Source of the DNA: Tahibacter soli
Lineage (GTDB): Bacteria > Pseudomonadota > Gammaproteobacteria > Xanthomonadales > Rhodanobacteraceae
Reading direction: 5' to 3'
Assembly: GCF_025717065.2 (NCBI RefSeq)
Contig: NZ_JAOVZO020000001.1
Span: 434,001 to 498,000, forward strand
DNA length: 64,000 bases
Shown: in pieces, positions 51,594-61,103 of the stretch
Position numbering within the stretch: the stretch's first letter is position 1
How the letters are laid out: each line of letters starts with the position of its first letter
Made by a program: the position numbers and the translations under genes
The notes under the pieces: model-generated
Database searches by the model: none
The model's input: only the letters and a program-made list of their open reading frames with translations
Told to the model about the DNA's origin: nothing

Positions 51594-54500
51594 ATGAACC
51601 GTCATCGCCTTGCAGCGGCGATATCGTTGCTTATTGTCGCCGGCGCGGCCTCCGCCGCTTCCGTGCGCGTCGTCGCTCCGCAGATTTCCGGCCCCGACCA
51701 GTTGACCGACGCGCGCGTCGCCGACAAGCGCCTGTTGCTGTTGCGCTCGGGTCTCGTCGATCCCGTTTCCGAAAGAGTGGATTATTCGCTCACGGGCGCC
51801 GCCGCCGACGTCACGGTCGGCCGCTACGCCATCGTGCAGTTCAACGAAGGCGACATCGCGGCGCGCTCGCGTCTTGAGAAGCGCGGCGTGCGCATCGTCG
51901 GCTACGTGCCGAACAGCGCGTACATCGTCGCGCTCGACGACGCGCATCCGCTGACCTCGGTCTCCGAGGATTCCGGCGTGCGCTGGACGGGTCTTTACCA
52001 GCCCGGCATGAAGCTCGACCCGTCGCTGTACGCCGACGCGCGCGCGAACCTCAAGCAGGCGCCGCAGGGCGGCTACGAGGTCGACGTATACGGCTTCGCC
52101 GGCGAATCGGCCGAAGGTCTCGCCAAGGGCTTCAAGAAGGTCGCCGGGGTTTCGGTCGTCGTCGTCAACGAACGCGTCGAAGCGCCGTACGTGCGCCTGC
52201 ACGTGGGCGATCTCGCGCAGCTCGCCGCGCTCGTGCGCGCAGCGACCGCGCAGGAAGGCGTGTCGTGGGTCGGCCACTACCTGCAGCCCTACAACGACAA
52301 CGCCGGCGCCGTCGCCGCGATGCAGGGCAACTCGACCGCCGCCACCGCCGGCAGCGGCACCGTCGGCTCGCCGACGCCGCTGTGGGACCACAACATCTTC
52401 GGCAGCGGTCAGGTCGTCGCGATTTCCGACTCGGGTCTCGACAACAACGAAGCGTGGTTCACGACGCTCGACAAGGGCGCGGGCCCGGTGACCGCGATCA
52501 CCGCGTCGCAGAACGCGACGCCGCCGGCACTCGGCACGCCCAGCCCGAACAACAAGCTGTACGGCTACTGGGTGCAGCCGGGCGCGACCGCGTACGACAA
52601 CAACAACACCTGTCCGGGCGGCTCGCCGACGAGCTTCCACGGCACGCACACCAGCGGCACGATCGCCGGCGACGCGGCCGGCACGTTCGGCGCGACGACG
52701 TATCTGGCGTCCACCCCGACCGCGGCGAACCACGACCTCTCGGACGGCATGGCGCCGAACGCGCAGCTCTTGTTCCTCGACATCGGCAACGATACGTCGG
52801 GCTGCCTGTCGATCCAGGATCTTCCGGGCACGATCAAGCAGGGCTACGACGCCGGCACGCGCATTCACAGCGCCAGCTGGGGCGCGCCGAGCGGCGGCGT
52901 GTATTCGGGCAACGACTTCGACGCCGACTTCTCGCTTTCGCAGGCCGAAGACATGATCTTCGTCGTGTCGGCCGGCAACGAGGGCTCCGCCGCGCAGACG
53001 ATCGGCTCGCCGGGCAACGCGAAGAACACGATCACGGTCGGCGCGCTCGGTCACGCGGGCAGCACGACCGTCGTGGGCTTCTCCAGCCGCGGCCCGACCG
53101 CCGACGGCCGCCGCAAGCCGGACATCATGGGGCCGGGCAGCTCGACGATCTCGGCGCTCGGCGACACGACCAACAACGGCACGCCCGAAGCGCCGTTGAC
53201 GCAGGCCCTCAGCGGCACGTCGATGTCCGCGCCGACGATCTCGGGCAACATGGCGCTGATGCGGCAGTTCTTCGTCGACGGCTTCTATCCCGGCGGCGCG
53301 AGCAACGCGGCGAACACGTACAACCCGACCGGCCCCGCGCTCAAGGCCGTCGCGCTCAACGGCACGAACGCCATCAGCACGGCGAACTGGAACAGCAACG
53401 CGTACGGCTGGGGCCGCATGTGGCTCGATTCGAACCTGTGGTTCTCGACCACGCTGACCGGCGGCAACGATACGCGCCGTCTGCGCCTGTTCGAACGCAC
53501 GAACGCGGCGGGCATCAAGACCGGCGAGCAGCACGAGTACACGATCGCGAACGTCGCGGCCAGCCAGGAACTGCGCGCGACGCTGACGTGGTATGACATC
53601 GAGGCCCAGCCGGGCAACGCGCTGTCGCTCGTCAACAATCTCGATCTCGAAGTGATCGGTCCGGGCGGCACGTATCTCGGCAATGTGTTCACGACCGGCG
53701 TGTCGACGACCGGCGGCACCGCCGACGTGCGCAACACCGTCGAACAGTTCCGCCTGACGGCGCCGACCGCGGGCAGCTATACGTTCCGCGTCAAGGGCAC
53801 GAACGTCCCGGGCGGCTCGCGCGCGAACACGGACCGCCAGGGCTACGCGCTCGCGGTGTCGGGTGCGTTCGGTCTGCCGGCGGCGGCCGCGTTCCCGGCG
53901 CCCACGGCGGTGTCGGCGACCAATGCCGGCGGCGCCGTCAACGTCGCGTTTACCGCGGCGGGCGGGGCGCAGGGCTTCCAGCTGTATCGCGCCAACGGCA
54001 CGTGCGCGGCGGCGGCGGCGGGCGACTTCCGCCTCGTCGGCACCGGTGCGGGCAGTCCGCTCGTCGATACCACGAGCCAGGGCGGCCTGACCTACGCGTA
54101 CAAGGTCCGCGGCGTTTCGGGCGATGTCGAAGGCGACGTGTCGAACTGCGTCGACGTGTCGTCGAGCGCCGCGTGCACGCTGCAGCCGAACTTCAACCAC
54201 GACGGCGTCGCGGTGACGAACACGACGGGCTCGAACTGCCACATCGCGCTCGGCTGGCAGGCCGCGCCGGCGGTGTGCCCCGGCGCGTCCGGCGTGACGT
54301 ACTCGATCGCGCGCGACAGCTCGCCGTACTTCACGGGTCCGTCGACGATCGCCACGGCGCTCGCCGTCACGACGTACGACGACACCGACGTGGCGCTCGG
54401 CCAGCCGAAGTACTACCGCGTGACCGCGACCGACTCGCTCGGCAATTCGGCGCCGGCGAGTGCGATCGTCGCGGGTTCCCCGGTCGGCCCCAACGGCGTC

Positions 54501-55124
54501 GACGGCAACGACTACGTCGAGAATGCCGATCCGACGGTGTACTCGACGCTCGAGTCGCCGTGGCGCGTCACCAACACGGCAGCCGCGAGCGGCACCTACA
54601 GCTTCCACGCGGGTCCGGACGGCACCACGTATCCGGCGAACGTCTGCACGACGATGACGTCGCCGACGATCGCGGTGCAGGCGGGCGCGGTGCTGAGCTT
54701 CAAGGCGCGCTACGACATCGAGTACCAGTGGGACGGCCTCGTCATGGAAATCTCGACCGACGGCGGCACGACGTGGAACGATCTGCCGCCCGACGGCGGC
54801 TATCCGAGCAACTTCTCGCAGACCGGCAGCCCGCCGGGCAATGCGTGCGGTTACCTCGCGTCGCACGGCGCCTTCAACGGCGTCAGCACGGCGGCGAGCA
54901 ACGCCGACCCGAACAACGGTACGGCGACGTCGGTGTTCAAGCCGTTCACGCGCACGCTCGCCAGCTACGCGGGTCAAAACGTGAAGATCCGCTTCCGCTT
55001 CTCGACCGACGGCGGCGCCGAGTTCTCCGGCGTGTGGCTCGACGACATCAACCTCGGCGGCAGCGGCATCGAGAAAATCTTCCGCAACGGATTCGAGACG
55101 CCGGGACCGTTCGAGTGCCAGTAA
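51594..55124 (+). CDS. Secreted S8 subtilisin-like peptidase with C-terminal modules (copy B)
   Basis: A 1176-residue protease with the same build as the preceding copy: signal peptide MNRHRLAAAISLLIVAGAASA, propeptide-like domain, subtilase domain with Asp279 (SDSGLD), His349 (FHGTHTSG) and Ser543 (GTSMSAP), fibronectin-III-like and MAM-like parts, and the tail KIFRNGFE near the C-terminus. Near-equal length and a one-residue offset of the catalytic triad show tandem duplication. Codons look more biased towards C/G-ending forms than in copy A, which hints at higher expression. GGGAGG precedes the ATG at 51594. An intrinsic terminator follows. Confidence 0.92.
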   Translation: MNRHRLAAAISLLIVAGAASAASVRVVAPQISGPDQLTDARVADKRLLLLRSGLVDPVSERVDYSLTGAAADVTVGRYAIVQFNEGDIAARSRLEKRGVRIVGYVPNSAYIVALDDAHPLTSVSEDSGVRWTGLYQPGMKLDPSLYADARANLKQAPQGGYEVDVYGFAGESAEGLAKGFKKVAGVSVVVVNERVEAPYVRLHVGDLAQLAALVRAATAQEGVSWVGHYLQPYNDNAGAVAAMQGNSTAATAGSGTVGSPTPLWDHNIFGSGQVVAISDSGLDNNEAWFTTLDKGAGPVTAITASQNATPPALGTPSPNNKLYGYWVQPGATAYDNNNTCPGGSPTSFHGTHTSGTIAGDAAGTFGATTYLASTPTAANHDLSDGMAPNAQLLFLDIGNDTSGCLSIQDLPGTIKQGYDAGTRIHSASWGAPSGGVYSGNDFDADFSLSQAEDMIFVVSAGNEGSAAQTIGSPGNAKNTITVGALGHAGSTTVVGFSSRGPTADGRRKPDIMGPGSSTISALGDTTNNGTPEAPLTQALSGTSMSAPTISGNMALMRQFFVDGFYPGGASNAANTYNPTGPALKAVALNGTNAISTANWNSNAYGWGRMWLDSNLWFSTTLTGGNDTRRLRLFERTNAAGIKTGEQHEYTIANVAASQELRATLTWYDIEAQPGNALSLVNNLDLEVIGPGGTYLGNVFTTGVSTTGGTADVRNTVEQFRLTAPTAGSYTFRVKGTNVPGGSRANTDRQGYALAVSGAFGLPAAAAFPAPTAVSATNAGGAVNVAFTAAGGAQGFQLYRANGTCAAAAAGDFRLVGTGAGSPLVDTTSQGGLTYAYKVRGVSGDVEGDVSNCVDVSSSAACTLQPNFNHDGVAVTNTTGSNCHIALGWQAAPAVCPGASGVTYSIARDSSPYFTGPSTIATALAVTTYDDTDVALGQPKYYRVTATDSLGNSAPASAIVAGSPVGPNGVDGNDYVENADPTVYSTLESPWRVTNTAAASGTYSFHAGPDGTTYPANVCTTMTSPTIAVQAGAVLSFKARYDIEYQWDGLVMEISTDGGTTWNDLPPDGGYPSNFSQTGSPPGNACGYLASHGAFNGVSTAASNADPNNGTATSVFKPFTRTLASYAGQNVKIRFRFSTDGGAEFSGVWLDDINLGGSGIEKIFRNGFETPGPFECQ

Positions 55125-55165
55125 TCGTCAGTTAGGCAGGGCGCGCCGGCGAAGGCCGGCGCAAC

Positions 55166-55201
55166 CGGCACGGGCGCGGCTTGCCGCGCCCGTGCCGTTT
55201 T
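55166..55201 (+). terminator. Intrinsic terminator after subtilase copy B
   Basis: CGGCACGGGCGCGGC and its complement form a long stem with a very small TT loop, followed by TTTT, 41 bp past the stop codon. Confidence 0.8.
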
Positions 55202-55237
55202 GCGAGGCTCGCATTCCGCTCTCCGACCGGCGAATTC

Positions 55238-55960
55238 GTGGCTCCCAGGAAAAATGCGTTCAAGCGCGTCGCGCGTGCTCTGTGGCGCTGGAGCTGGCGG
55301 CTCGCCGTCGCCTTCGTCGCACTGAGCATCGCGTTCGTGCTGGTGTTCCGCTTCGCGCCGGTGCCGTATTCGGCGTTCATGCTCGAGCGCCAGATGGATG
55401 CGTGGGGCGGCGGCGAACGCGGCTTTCGCCTGCGCCAGACGTGGACGCCGATCGACAACGTATCGCCCGAGCTGCCGATCGCGCTGGTCGCCGCCGAAGA
55501 CCAGAAGTTTCCGCTGCATCACGGCTTCGACGTCGAAGCGATTCGCGATGCGCTGGAAGACGCCGAAGACGGCGAGCGCCTGCGCGGCGCCAGCACGATC
55601 AGCCAGCAGACCGCGAAAAACCTCTTCCTGTGGAGCGGCCGCAGCTTTCTGCGCAAGGGCGCCGAAGCCTATTTCACGGTGCTGATCGAAGCGCTGTGGC
55701 CGAAGCGGCGCATTCTCGAGGTGTATCTGAACATCGCCGAATTCGGCGACGGCGTGTACGGCGCCGCCGCGGCGAGCCACGCATTCTTCGGCAAGTCGCC
55801 CGGTGCGCTCAATGCGCGCGAATCGGCGTTGCTCGCCGCCGTGCTGCCGAATCCGAAGCGCTACCGAGCCGACAAGCCGTCGGGCTACGTGCTGCGCCGC
55901 GCCGCGTGGATCGAGCGGCAGGTGCGCCAGCTCGGCGGGCGGGACTATCTGCTGCGCTAA
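55238..55960 (+). CDS. mtgA: Monofunctional biosynthetic peptidoglycan transglycosylase
   Basis: A 240-residue inner-membrane glycosyltransferase (E. coli MtgA has 242) that polymerises lipid II glycan strands. A single N-terminal helix (SWRLAVAFVALSIAFVLVF) anchors a GT51 domain with the catalytic motifs AAEDQKFPLHHGFD and GASTISQQTAKNLFLW, then RSFLRKGAEAYFT and EVYLNIAEFGDGVYG. Unlike PbpC there is no transpeptidase domain. The GTG at 55238 gives the family length but has a weak ribosome-binding site; an ATG-type start 19 codons earlier runs into the terminator hairpin. Confidence 0.92.
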   Translation: MAPRKNAFKRVARALWRWSWRLAVAFVALSIAFVLVFRFAPVPYSAFMLERQMDAWGGGERGFRLRQTWTPIDNVSPELPIALVAAEDQKFPLHHGFDVEAIRDALEDAEDGERLRGASTISQQTAKNLFLWSGRSFLRKGAEAYFTVLIEALWPKRRILEVYLNIAEFGDGVYGAAAASHAFFGKSPGALNARESALLAAVLPNPKRYRADKPSGYVLRRAAWIERQVRQLGGRDYLLR

Positions 55961-55974
55961 TACTGCGGTCAGCT

Positions 55975-56002
55975 TTGAAACGTCACATTGCCCCGGTAGC
56001 AT
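55975..56002 (+). promoter_or_regulatory. Candidate sigma-70 promoter of the glycosyltransferase gene
   Basis: TTGAAA (55975-55980) and TAGCAT (55997-56002) are 16 bp apart, 30 bp before the start codon. This is a plausible promoter in the gap after mtgA. Confidence 0.4.
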
Positions 56003-56031
56003 CGTGCGGTTTTGGGTCCGGAGAAACGTCG

Positions 56032-56973
56032 ATGACCTCGCTGTCCGTGGTCGTGCCCGCCTACAACGAAGGCGAGGGCCTGCGCGAATTCCAGCGCCGC
56101 GTCGCCGCGGTCTTCGATACGCTCGACCTCGACTGCTCGGTGCTGTACGTCGACGACGGCAGCCGCGACGACACCTGGAGCGTCATGGAATCGCTGCGCG
56201 CCGCCGACGGCCGCGTCGCGACGCTCAAGCTCAGCCGCAACTTCGGCAAGGAACTCGCGTTGACGGCGGGGCTCGACCACGTCGACGCCGATGCGGTCGT
56301 CGTCATCGACGCCGACCTGCAGGACCCGCCCGAACTCATCGCCGACTTCGTCGCCAAATGGCGCGAAGGCTACGACGTGGTGTACGGCACGCGTGCGAGC
56401 CGCGCCGGCGAAACGGCGTTCAAGAAATTCACGTCGGCCGCGTTCTACCGCGTGATGGAACGCATGACCGACCTGCCGATCCCGCGCGACACCGGCGACT
56501 TCCGCCTGATGTCGCGCCGCGCGATCGACGCGTTGAAGCAGCTGCGCGAACGCCAGCGCTTCATGAAGGGGTTGTTCACCTGGGTGGGCTTTCCGCAGGC
56601 CTCGATCGTCTACGACCGCGATCCGCGCTTCGCCGGCGACAGCAAATGGAACTATTGGCGCTTGTGGAATTTCGCGCTGGAAGGCATCACGTCGTTTTCG
56701 TCGTTCCCGCTGCGTCTGGCCACCTACGTCGGCGTCGTCGCCGCGCTCGTCGCGTTCGTATTCGGCATCGTCGTGTTCGCCAAGGCGCTGATCTTCGGCG
56801 ATCCGGTACGCGGCTATCCGTCGCTGATGGTCGTCGTGCTGTTCCTGGGCGGCGTGCAGCTGATGGCGCTCGGCGTCATCGGCGAATACCTCGGCCGCAC
56901 GTACGTCGAGTCGAAGCAGCGGCCGCTGTATCTGATCGACCGGCATCATCCGCCGCGCTCGGGCGACCGCTGA
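56032..56973 (+). CDS. Glycosyltransferase family 2, polyprenyl-phosphate type (GtrB/ArnC-like)
   Basis: A 313-residue membrane glycosyltransferase. The GT-A domain (about 1-225) shows VVVPAYNEGEG, YVDDGSRDDTW, the metal-binding DADLQDPPE and DTGDFRLMSRRAID. Two C-terminal transmembrane helices (about 230-252 and 265-290) place it in the inner membrane. Enzymes of this shape transfer a sugar from a nucleotide donor to undecaprenyl phosphate, feeding O-antigen, lipid A or glycan decoration; the sugar is unknown. The ATG at 56032 follows CCGGAG. It lies downstream of mtgA but probably has its own promoter. Confidence 0.9.
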   Translation: MTSLSVVVPAYNEGEGLREFQRRVAAVFDTLDLDCSVLYVDDGSRDDTWSVMESLRAADGRVATLKLSRNFGKELALTAGLDHVDADAVVVIDADLQDPPELIADFVAKWREGYDVVYGTRASRAGETAFKKFTSAAFYRVMERMTDLPIPRDTGDFRLMSRRAIDALKQLRERQRFMKGLFTWVGFPQASIVYDRDPRFAGDSKWNYWRLWNFALEGITSFSSFPLRLATYVGVVAALVAFVFGIVVFAKALIFGDPVRGYPSLMVVVLFLGGVQLMALGVIGEYLGRTYVESKQRPLYLIDRHHPPRSGDR

Positions 56974-57241
56974 CCGCGCCATCATTGGAACGCCGGCGTC
57001 GAAACGTACAGTCGCAGTATCTGCAACCCTAGACGCAGGTTTTTGCGTCGTGCATAGTTCTTAAGGCGGGGACTGATCGGGCTTCAGGGTCGATTCGGCG
57101 CCGTATCAGGGCTGCGTGCGAGGGAGGCTGCGTCAGCCCGGCCTGATCGTATCGATCCGGTTTCGACGGGGGCGCCAAGCGCCCGGTGGGGTGTGCACGG
57201 ATGTGCGCCCGCACGCCAGCGCAACCTGCGGAGATCGACTG

Positions 57242-59914
57242 ATGTTGACCATGCAACTGCTGCGGGGGCCGGTACGGCTCGCGCTGGCCGCCTCGTTGTT
57301 GTTCGCGCTCGGCGCCTGCCAGACGACGGGCACGCGCGTCGCCGCCGAACATGAGGAAGAAGAAGGCGAGAGCTGGAACGGCTGGGCCAAGGCGCCGTCG
57401 GGCGACTATTGGGCGATCCGCGCGGCGTATCCGACCGGCGTGTTCAAGCAGGAATGGCTCGTCGAAGCCGCCGCGCACGAAAAATCGATCGCGCAGGGCG
57501 TGCCGTCCGGCGACAAGTCGTATCGCAAGTCGGGCGTCTCGCCGCTCGCGCTCGATCCGTCGACGTTCACGCTGCTCGGACCCAAGCCGCTCAACGACAC
57601 CGAATTCGGTTTCGGCCACGTTTCAGGGCGCGTCAACGTGCTGGTCGTCGACCCGGTCGACACGTCGATCGCGTACCTCGGCTCGGACGGCGGCGGCGTC
57701 TGGAAGACGACGAACTGCTGCTCGAACGCGACCACCTGGTCGATCAAGACCGACAACTTCGCCGAGATCTCGAACATCGCGATCGGCGACATCGCGCTCG
57801 ATCCGAACGATCACAACGTCGTCTATGCCGGCACCGGCGACCTGCGCTACGGATCGTTCTCGTTCGGTTCGGCCGGCGTGCTGCGCAGCACCGACGCCGG
57901 CGAAACGTGGAACGTGATCGGCGCGAGCGTGTTCGGCCCGCTGTACACGCCCTCGTCGGGCGGCTTTCCGCAGTACCAGGCGATCGGCAAGGTCGTCGTC
58001 GATCCGAACGACTCGACCAACCTCGTCGTCGGCACGAAGACGGGCCTGTTCTTCTCGTACGACACCGGCGCGACGTGGTCGGGCCCGTGCTACACGAACG
58101 CGTTCTCGAGCGGGCCGAACGCGCAGCGCCAGGACATGACCGGCCTCATCGCGATCAACGACGCCGGCACGACGCGCCTCGTCGCCGCGGTCGGCACGCG
58201 CGGCACCGCGACGCCGGTGCAGCCCGATCTCGGCAAGAACGGTGCGAACGGTGTCTACAAGGCGACGATGCCGGCGAGCGGCTGCCCCGCGCTCGCCGAC
58301 TGGACGCTGCTCAACAGCGGCTGGCCGGCCGGGACCGGCAACGGCACGCCGAGCACCAGCCTGGGTCGCATCGAACTGGCGGTCGCGCCGTCGAACAACC
58401 AGATCCTCTACGCGATGGCCGCCGACGTCACGACGCGCGGCGTGCTCGGCGTGTGGAAGTCGATCAACGGCGGCACGACCTGGACGCAGACGACGACCGG
58501 CTCGGGCTTCACCGGCTGCGGCGACGCCGGCACGCAGATGTGGTACGACGCCGGCCTGACCGTCTCGCCGACGAATCCGGACGTCGTGTTCGCGAGCGCG
58601 GTCGATCTGTTTCGTTCGACCAACGGCGGCACGGGTTTCACGAACCTGACCTGCGGCTATGCCGGCGGCTCGACGCACGTCGACCACCACGCGCGCGCGT
58701 TCGTCGGCACCGACCAGAACCGCATGCTCATCGGCTCGGACGGCGGCGCGTATTACACGGCCAACGCGCAGGCCGCGACGCCGACGCTCACGCCGATCAA
58801 CGATTCGCTGACGACGATCGAGTTCTATTCCGGCGACATCACCGCGAACTTCGCGACGTCGGCGAACCCCGGCGCGTCCGGCGGCGCGCAGGACAACGGC
58901 AGCTCGGCCGTGCAGTTCGGCGCGAATCCCGGCGCGATGCTGTGGGAGTCGACGAACAGCGGCGACGGCACGTATTCGCGCATCGAGCCGCTCAACGGGC
59001 AGCGCTGGTACTACCAGTCGCAGAACGGCAACTTGCGCGTGTCGACGACGGGTCCGTTCGGCGCGACCGTGAACGCGCGCGGCGGCTGGACCTCCGACCG
59101 CGTGAGCTTTCTGATGCCGCTGGAAATCTACAAGCACGGCGATCCGGCCGTCGCCAACAGCGGCTGCGCGGCCGGCGTCAACGGCTGCGGCCGCATGCTC
59201 GCGGGCACCTACCGTCTGTGGGAGACGCTGACCGGCGCGGTGCCGTCGTCGAGCTGGCAGGCCAAGACCGGCGACCTGACCAAGAACAATCTCGTGCTCG
59301 GCACCGACAACCGCTCTTTCATCAATCAGATGGCGTATGCGTTCACCGATCCGACCGTCGCGATCGTCGGCACGAACGACGGCAACGTGCAGTACGTGTT
59401 CGGCCTGGGCGTTTCCGGCACGAACAACGCGACGGCGGTGAACGTCACCGGTGCGAACGCGGTGCTGCCGAACCGGCCGGTCCAGGACGTCGTGATCGAC
59501 GCTGCGAACCCGCTGGTCGGCTACGCCGCGATCGCCGGCTTCGACGAGAACACGCCGACGACGCCGGGCCACGTTTTCCGCATCGCCTGTACGGCGAACT
59601 GCGCGACGTTCGTGTGGGAAAACAAGACCGGCAACCTGCCGAACATTCCGGTCAACGCGATCATGGTCAATCCGAAAGTGCCGGGCCAGGTGTTCGCGGG
59701 TACCGACTGGGGCCTGTACTACACCGACGACATCACTGCGGCCAATCCGGTGTGGCAGCGCTTCGCGAGCCTGCCGCGCGCGATGATCTGGGATCTCGTC
59801 GTCGATCGCGGCTACACGACGCTCGCGGTGTTCACGCGTTCGCGCGGCGCCTGGGCTTGGCCGCTGCCGAGCGGCACCGACGTCATCTTCAAGAACGGGT
59901 TCGAGCTGCCGTAG
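57242..59914 (+). CDS. Asp-box/BNR-repeat lipoprotein, sialidase- or sortilin-like propeller
   Basis: An 890-residue lipoprotein. The signal peptide ends in LFALGAC (Cys26), a clear lipobox. The mature chain carries several Asp-boxes (GVLRSTDAGETWN, GVWKSINGGTTWT, LFRSTNGGTGF, GVWKTTNCC) that mark a multi-bladed beta-propeller of the BNR/VPS10/photosystem-assembly type. No sialidase catalytic set is recognisable. The C-terminus reads VIFKNGFELP, matching the tail of the two subtilases. The ATG at 57242 has GGAG at eight bases. A role in surface binding or glycan handling is possible but not shown. About 270 bp upstream hold no gene. Confidence 0.8.
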   Translation: MLTMQLLRGPVRLALAASLLFALGACQTTGTRVAAEHEEEEGESWNGWAKAPSGDYWAIRAAYPTGVFKQEWLVEAAAHEKSIAQGVPSGDKSYRKSGVSPLALDPSTFTLLGPKPLNDTEFGFGHVSGRVNVLVVDPVDTSIAYLGSDGGGVWKTTNCCSNATTWSIKTDNFAEISNIAIGDIALDPNDHNVVYAGTGDLRYGSFSFGSAGVLRSTDAGETWNVIGASVFGPLYTPSSGGFPQYQAIGKVVVDPNDSTNLVVGTKTGLFFSYDTGATWSGPCYTNAFSSGPNAQRQDMTGLIAINDAGTTRLVAAVGTRGTATPVQPDLGKNGANGVYKATMPASGCPALADWTLLNSGWPAGTGNGTPSTSLGRIELAVAPSNNQILYAMAADVTTRGVLGVWKSINGGTTWTQTTTGSGFTGCGDAGTQMWYDAGLTVSPTNPDVVFASAVDLFRSTNGGTGFTNLTCGYAGGSTHVDHHARAFVGTDQNRMLIGSDGGAYYTANAQAATPTLTPINDSLTTIEFYSGDITANFATSANPGASGGAQDNGSSAVQFGANPGAMLWESTNSGDGTYSRIEPLNGQRWYYQSQNGNLRVSTTGPFGATVNARGGWTSDRVSFLMPLEIYKHGDPAVANSGCAAGVNGCGRMLAGTYRLWETLTGAVPSSSWQAKTGDLTKNNLVLGTDNRSFINQMAYAFTDPTVAIVGTNDGNVQYVFGLGVSGTNNATAVNVTGANAVLPNRPVQDVVIDAANPLVGYAAIAGFDENTPTTPGHVFRIACTANCATFVWENKTGNLPNIPVNAIMVNPKVPGQVFAGTDWGLYYTDDITAANPVWQRFASLPRAMIWDLVVDRGYTTLAVFTRSRGAWAWPLPSGTDVIFKNGFELP

Positions 59915-60006
59915 CGGGACGTGCGAAACGGGTTTGCGGCGGCGCCGTGCCGACGGCGCCGCCGCGCAGTAGACTTGAACCTCCCGGATTCGCGAAGGGA
60001 GCAACC

Positions 60007-60435
60007 ATGCGACAGGTCAAGCATCTGCTGTCGGAGAAGGGCGGCCAGATCTACGCGATCGAACCGGAAGAACCCGTGCTCAGCGCAATCCAGGCGATGG
60101 CCGACCACCACGTCGGCGCGCTCCTGGTCATGCGCGGCGACGAGCTCGCCGGCATCGTTTCGGAGCGCGACTACGCGCGCAAAGTCATCCTGCTCGGCCG
60201 CTCGTCGGCCGAAACGCCGGTCTGGCAGATCATGTCGGCGCCGGTGCAGACGGTCGATCCCGGTCAGACGGTCGAAGACTGCATGCGCCTTTGCACCGAA
60301 CGGCGCATCCGGCATCTGCCGGTCGTCGAGCAGGGGCGCGTCGTCGGCGTCGTGTCGATCGGCGATCTCGTCAAGGCCGTGATCGAGGCGCAGGCCGAGG
60401 AACTCGCGCAGTACCAGCGCTATATCGCGGGCTGA
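60007..60435 (+). CDS. CBS-domain-pair protein
   Basis: A 142-residue cytoplasmic protein made of two CBS domains (about 5-60 and 75-135): VLSAIQAMADHHVGALLVM, LAGIVSERDYARKVIL, TVEDCMRLCTERRIRHLPVV and VVGVVSIGDLVKAVIE. Tandem CBS pairs bind adenosine-containing nucleotides (AMP, ATP, S-adenosylmethionine) and act as energy sensors; the partner here is unknown. The ATG at 60007 follows GGGAGCAACC. It lies 92 bp after the lipoprotein gene. Confidence 0.92.
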   Translation: MRQVKHLLSEKGGQIYAIEPEEPVLSAIQAMADHHVGALLVMRGDELAGIVSERDYARKVILLGRSSAETPVWQIMSAPVQTVDPGQTVEDCMRLCTERRIRHLPVVEQGRVVGVVSIGDLVKAVIEAQAEELAQYQRYIAG

Positions 60436-60521
60436 AGCGGTTGCGCGTCGGCGCGGCACAGGTCCGCGGCTGTACGGAATGGCCGAAAGCGGGATTGCCA
60501 CGTCCGCCGCTTTCGCGGACG

Positions 60522-61103
60522 ATGCGCGGCTCCCCAATCCACCGGTGTCACGTGGGCCGCAGTTCCGACCCGAATCACGAGCGCCTGCAACGCCTTCTGG
60601 CCGATTTCGGTGCGAAGGTGCGCATCCTGGTCGCCACGCACGGCCTGGCCCAGCACGGGATCGATCCGGAGGACGTCGAGCAGGAAGTTCGCATCCGGCT
60701 GTGGCGTGCGGTCGAGCGTGACCGGTCTGCGGCCTTTCATGCGTCTTATATCCAGCGAGTCGTTGCCAGCACCGTGATCGACGCCCTGCGTCGGGCTCAG
60801 GTGAGGGCAGCGGAGCCGCTGCCGGACGAACACGACGAGGGCCCGGCCCTCCCGGACGAGTCCGTCGGCCCCGAACAAAGCGCCAGCGGCACGCAGCACG
60901 TCGAGCAGCTCAAGGCCTGTCTCGACGCGCTGCCGGAACGCCGGCGCCTGCCGATCTCCCTGCATCTGCAAGGCTTCGCCCTGCAGGAAATCGCGGATCT
61001 GATCGGCACGTCGGCCGAAGCGGCACGAAAACTGGTTTCGCGCGGGCTGGACGAACTCAAGACCCGTCTGCGCGACATGGGAGCTGGAGACTACGATGAC
61101 TGA
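60522..61103 (+). CDS. Sigma-70 family RNA polymerase sigma factor
   Basis: About 193 residues. Region 2 includes GIDPEDVEQEVRIRLWRAVER and YIQRVVASTVIDALRRAQV. Region 4 ends in LQEIADLIGTSAEAARKLVSRGLDELK, the -35 recognition helix. It is more distant from classic ECF factors than the one at 29761. The start is uncertain: the ATG at 60522 gives this length, while GTG 60552 would remove ten residues; neither has a strong ribosome-binding site. It overlaps the next gene by 8 bp, which suggests a sigma/anti-sigma pair. Confidence 0.85.
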   Translation: MRGSPIHRCHVGRSSDPNHERLQRLLADFGAKVRILVATHGLAQHGIDPEDVEQEVRIRLWRAVERDRSAAFHASYIQRVVASTVIDALRRAQVRAAEPLPDEHDEGPALPDESVGPEQSASGTQHVEQLKACLDALPERRRLPISLHLQGFALQEIADLIGTSAEAARKLVSRGLDELKTRLRDMGAGDYDD

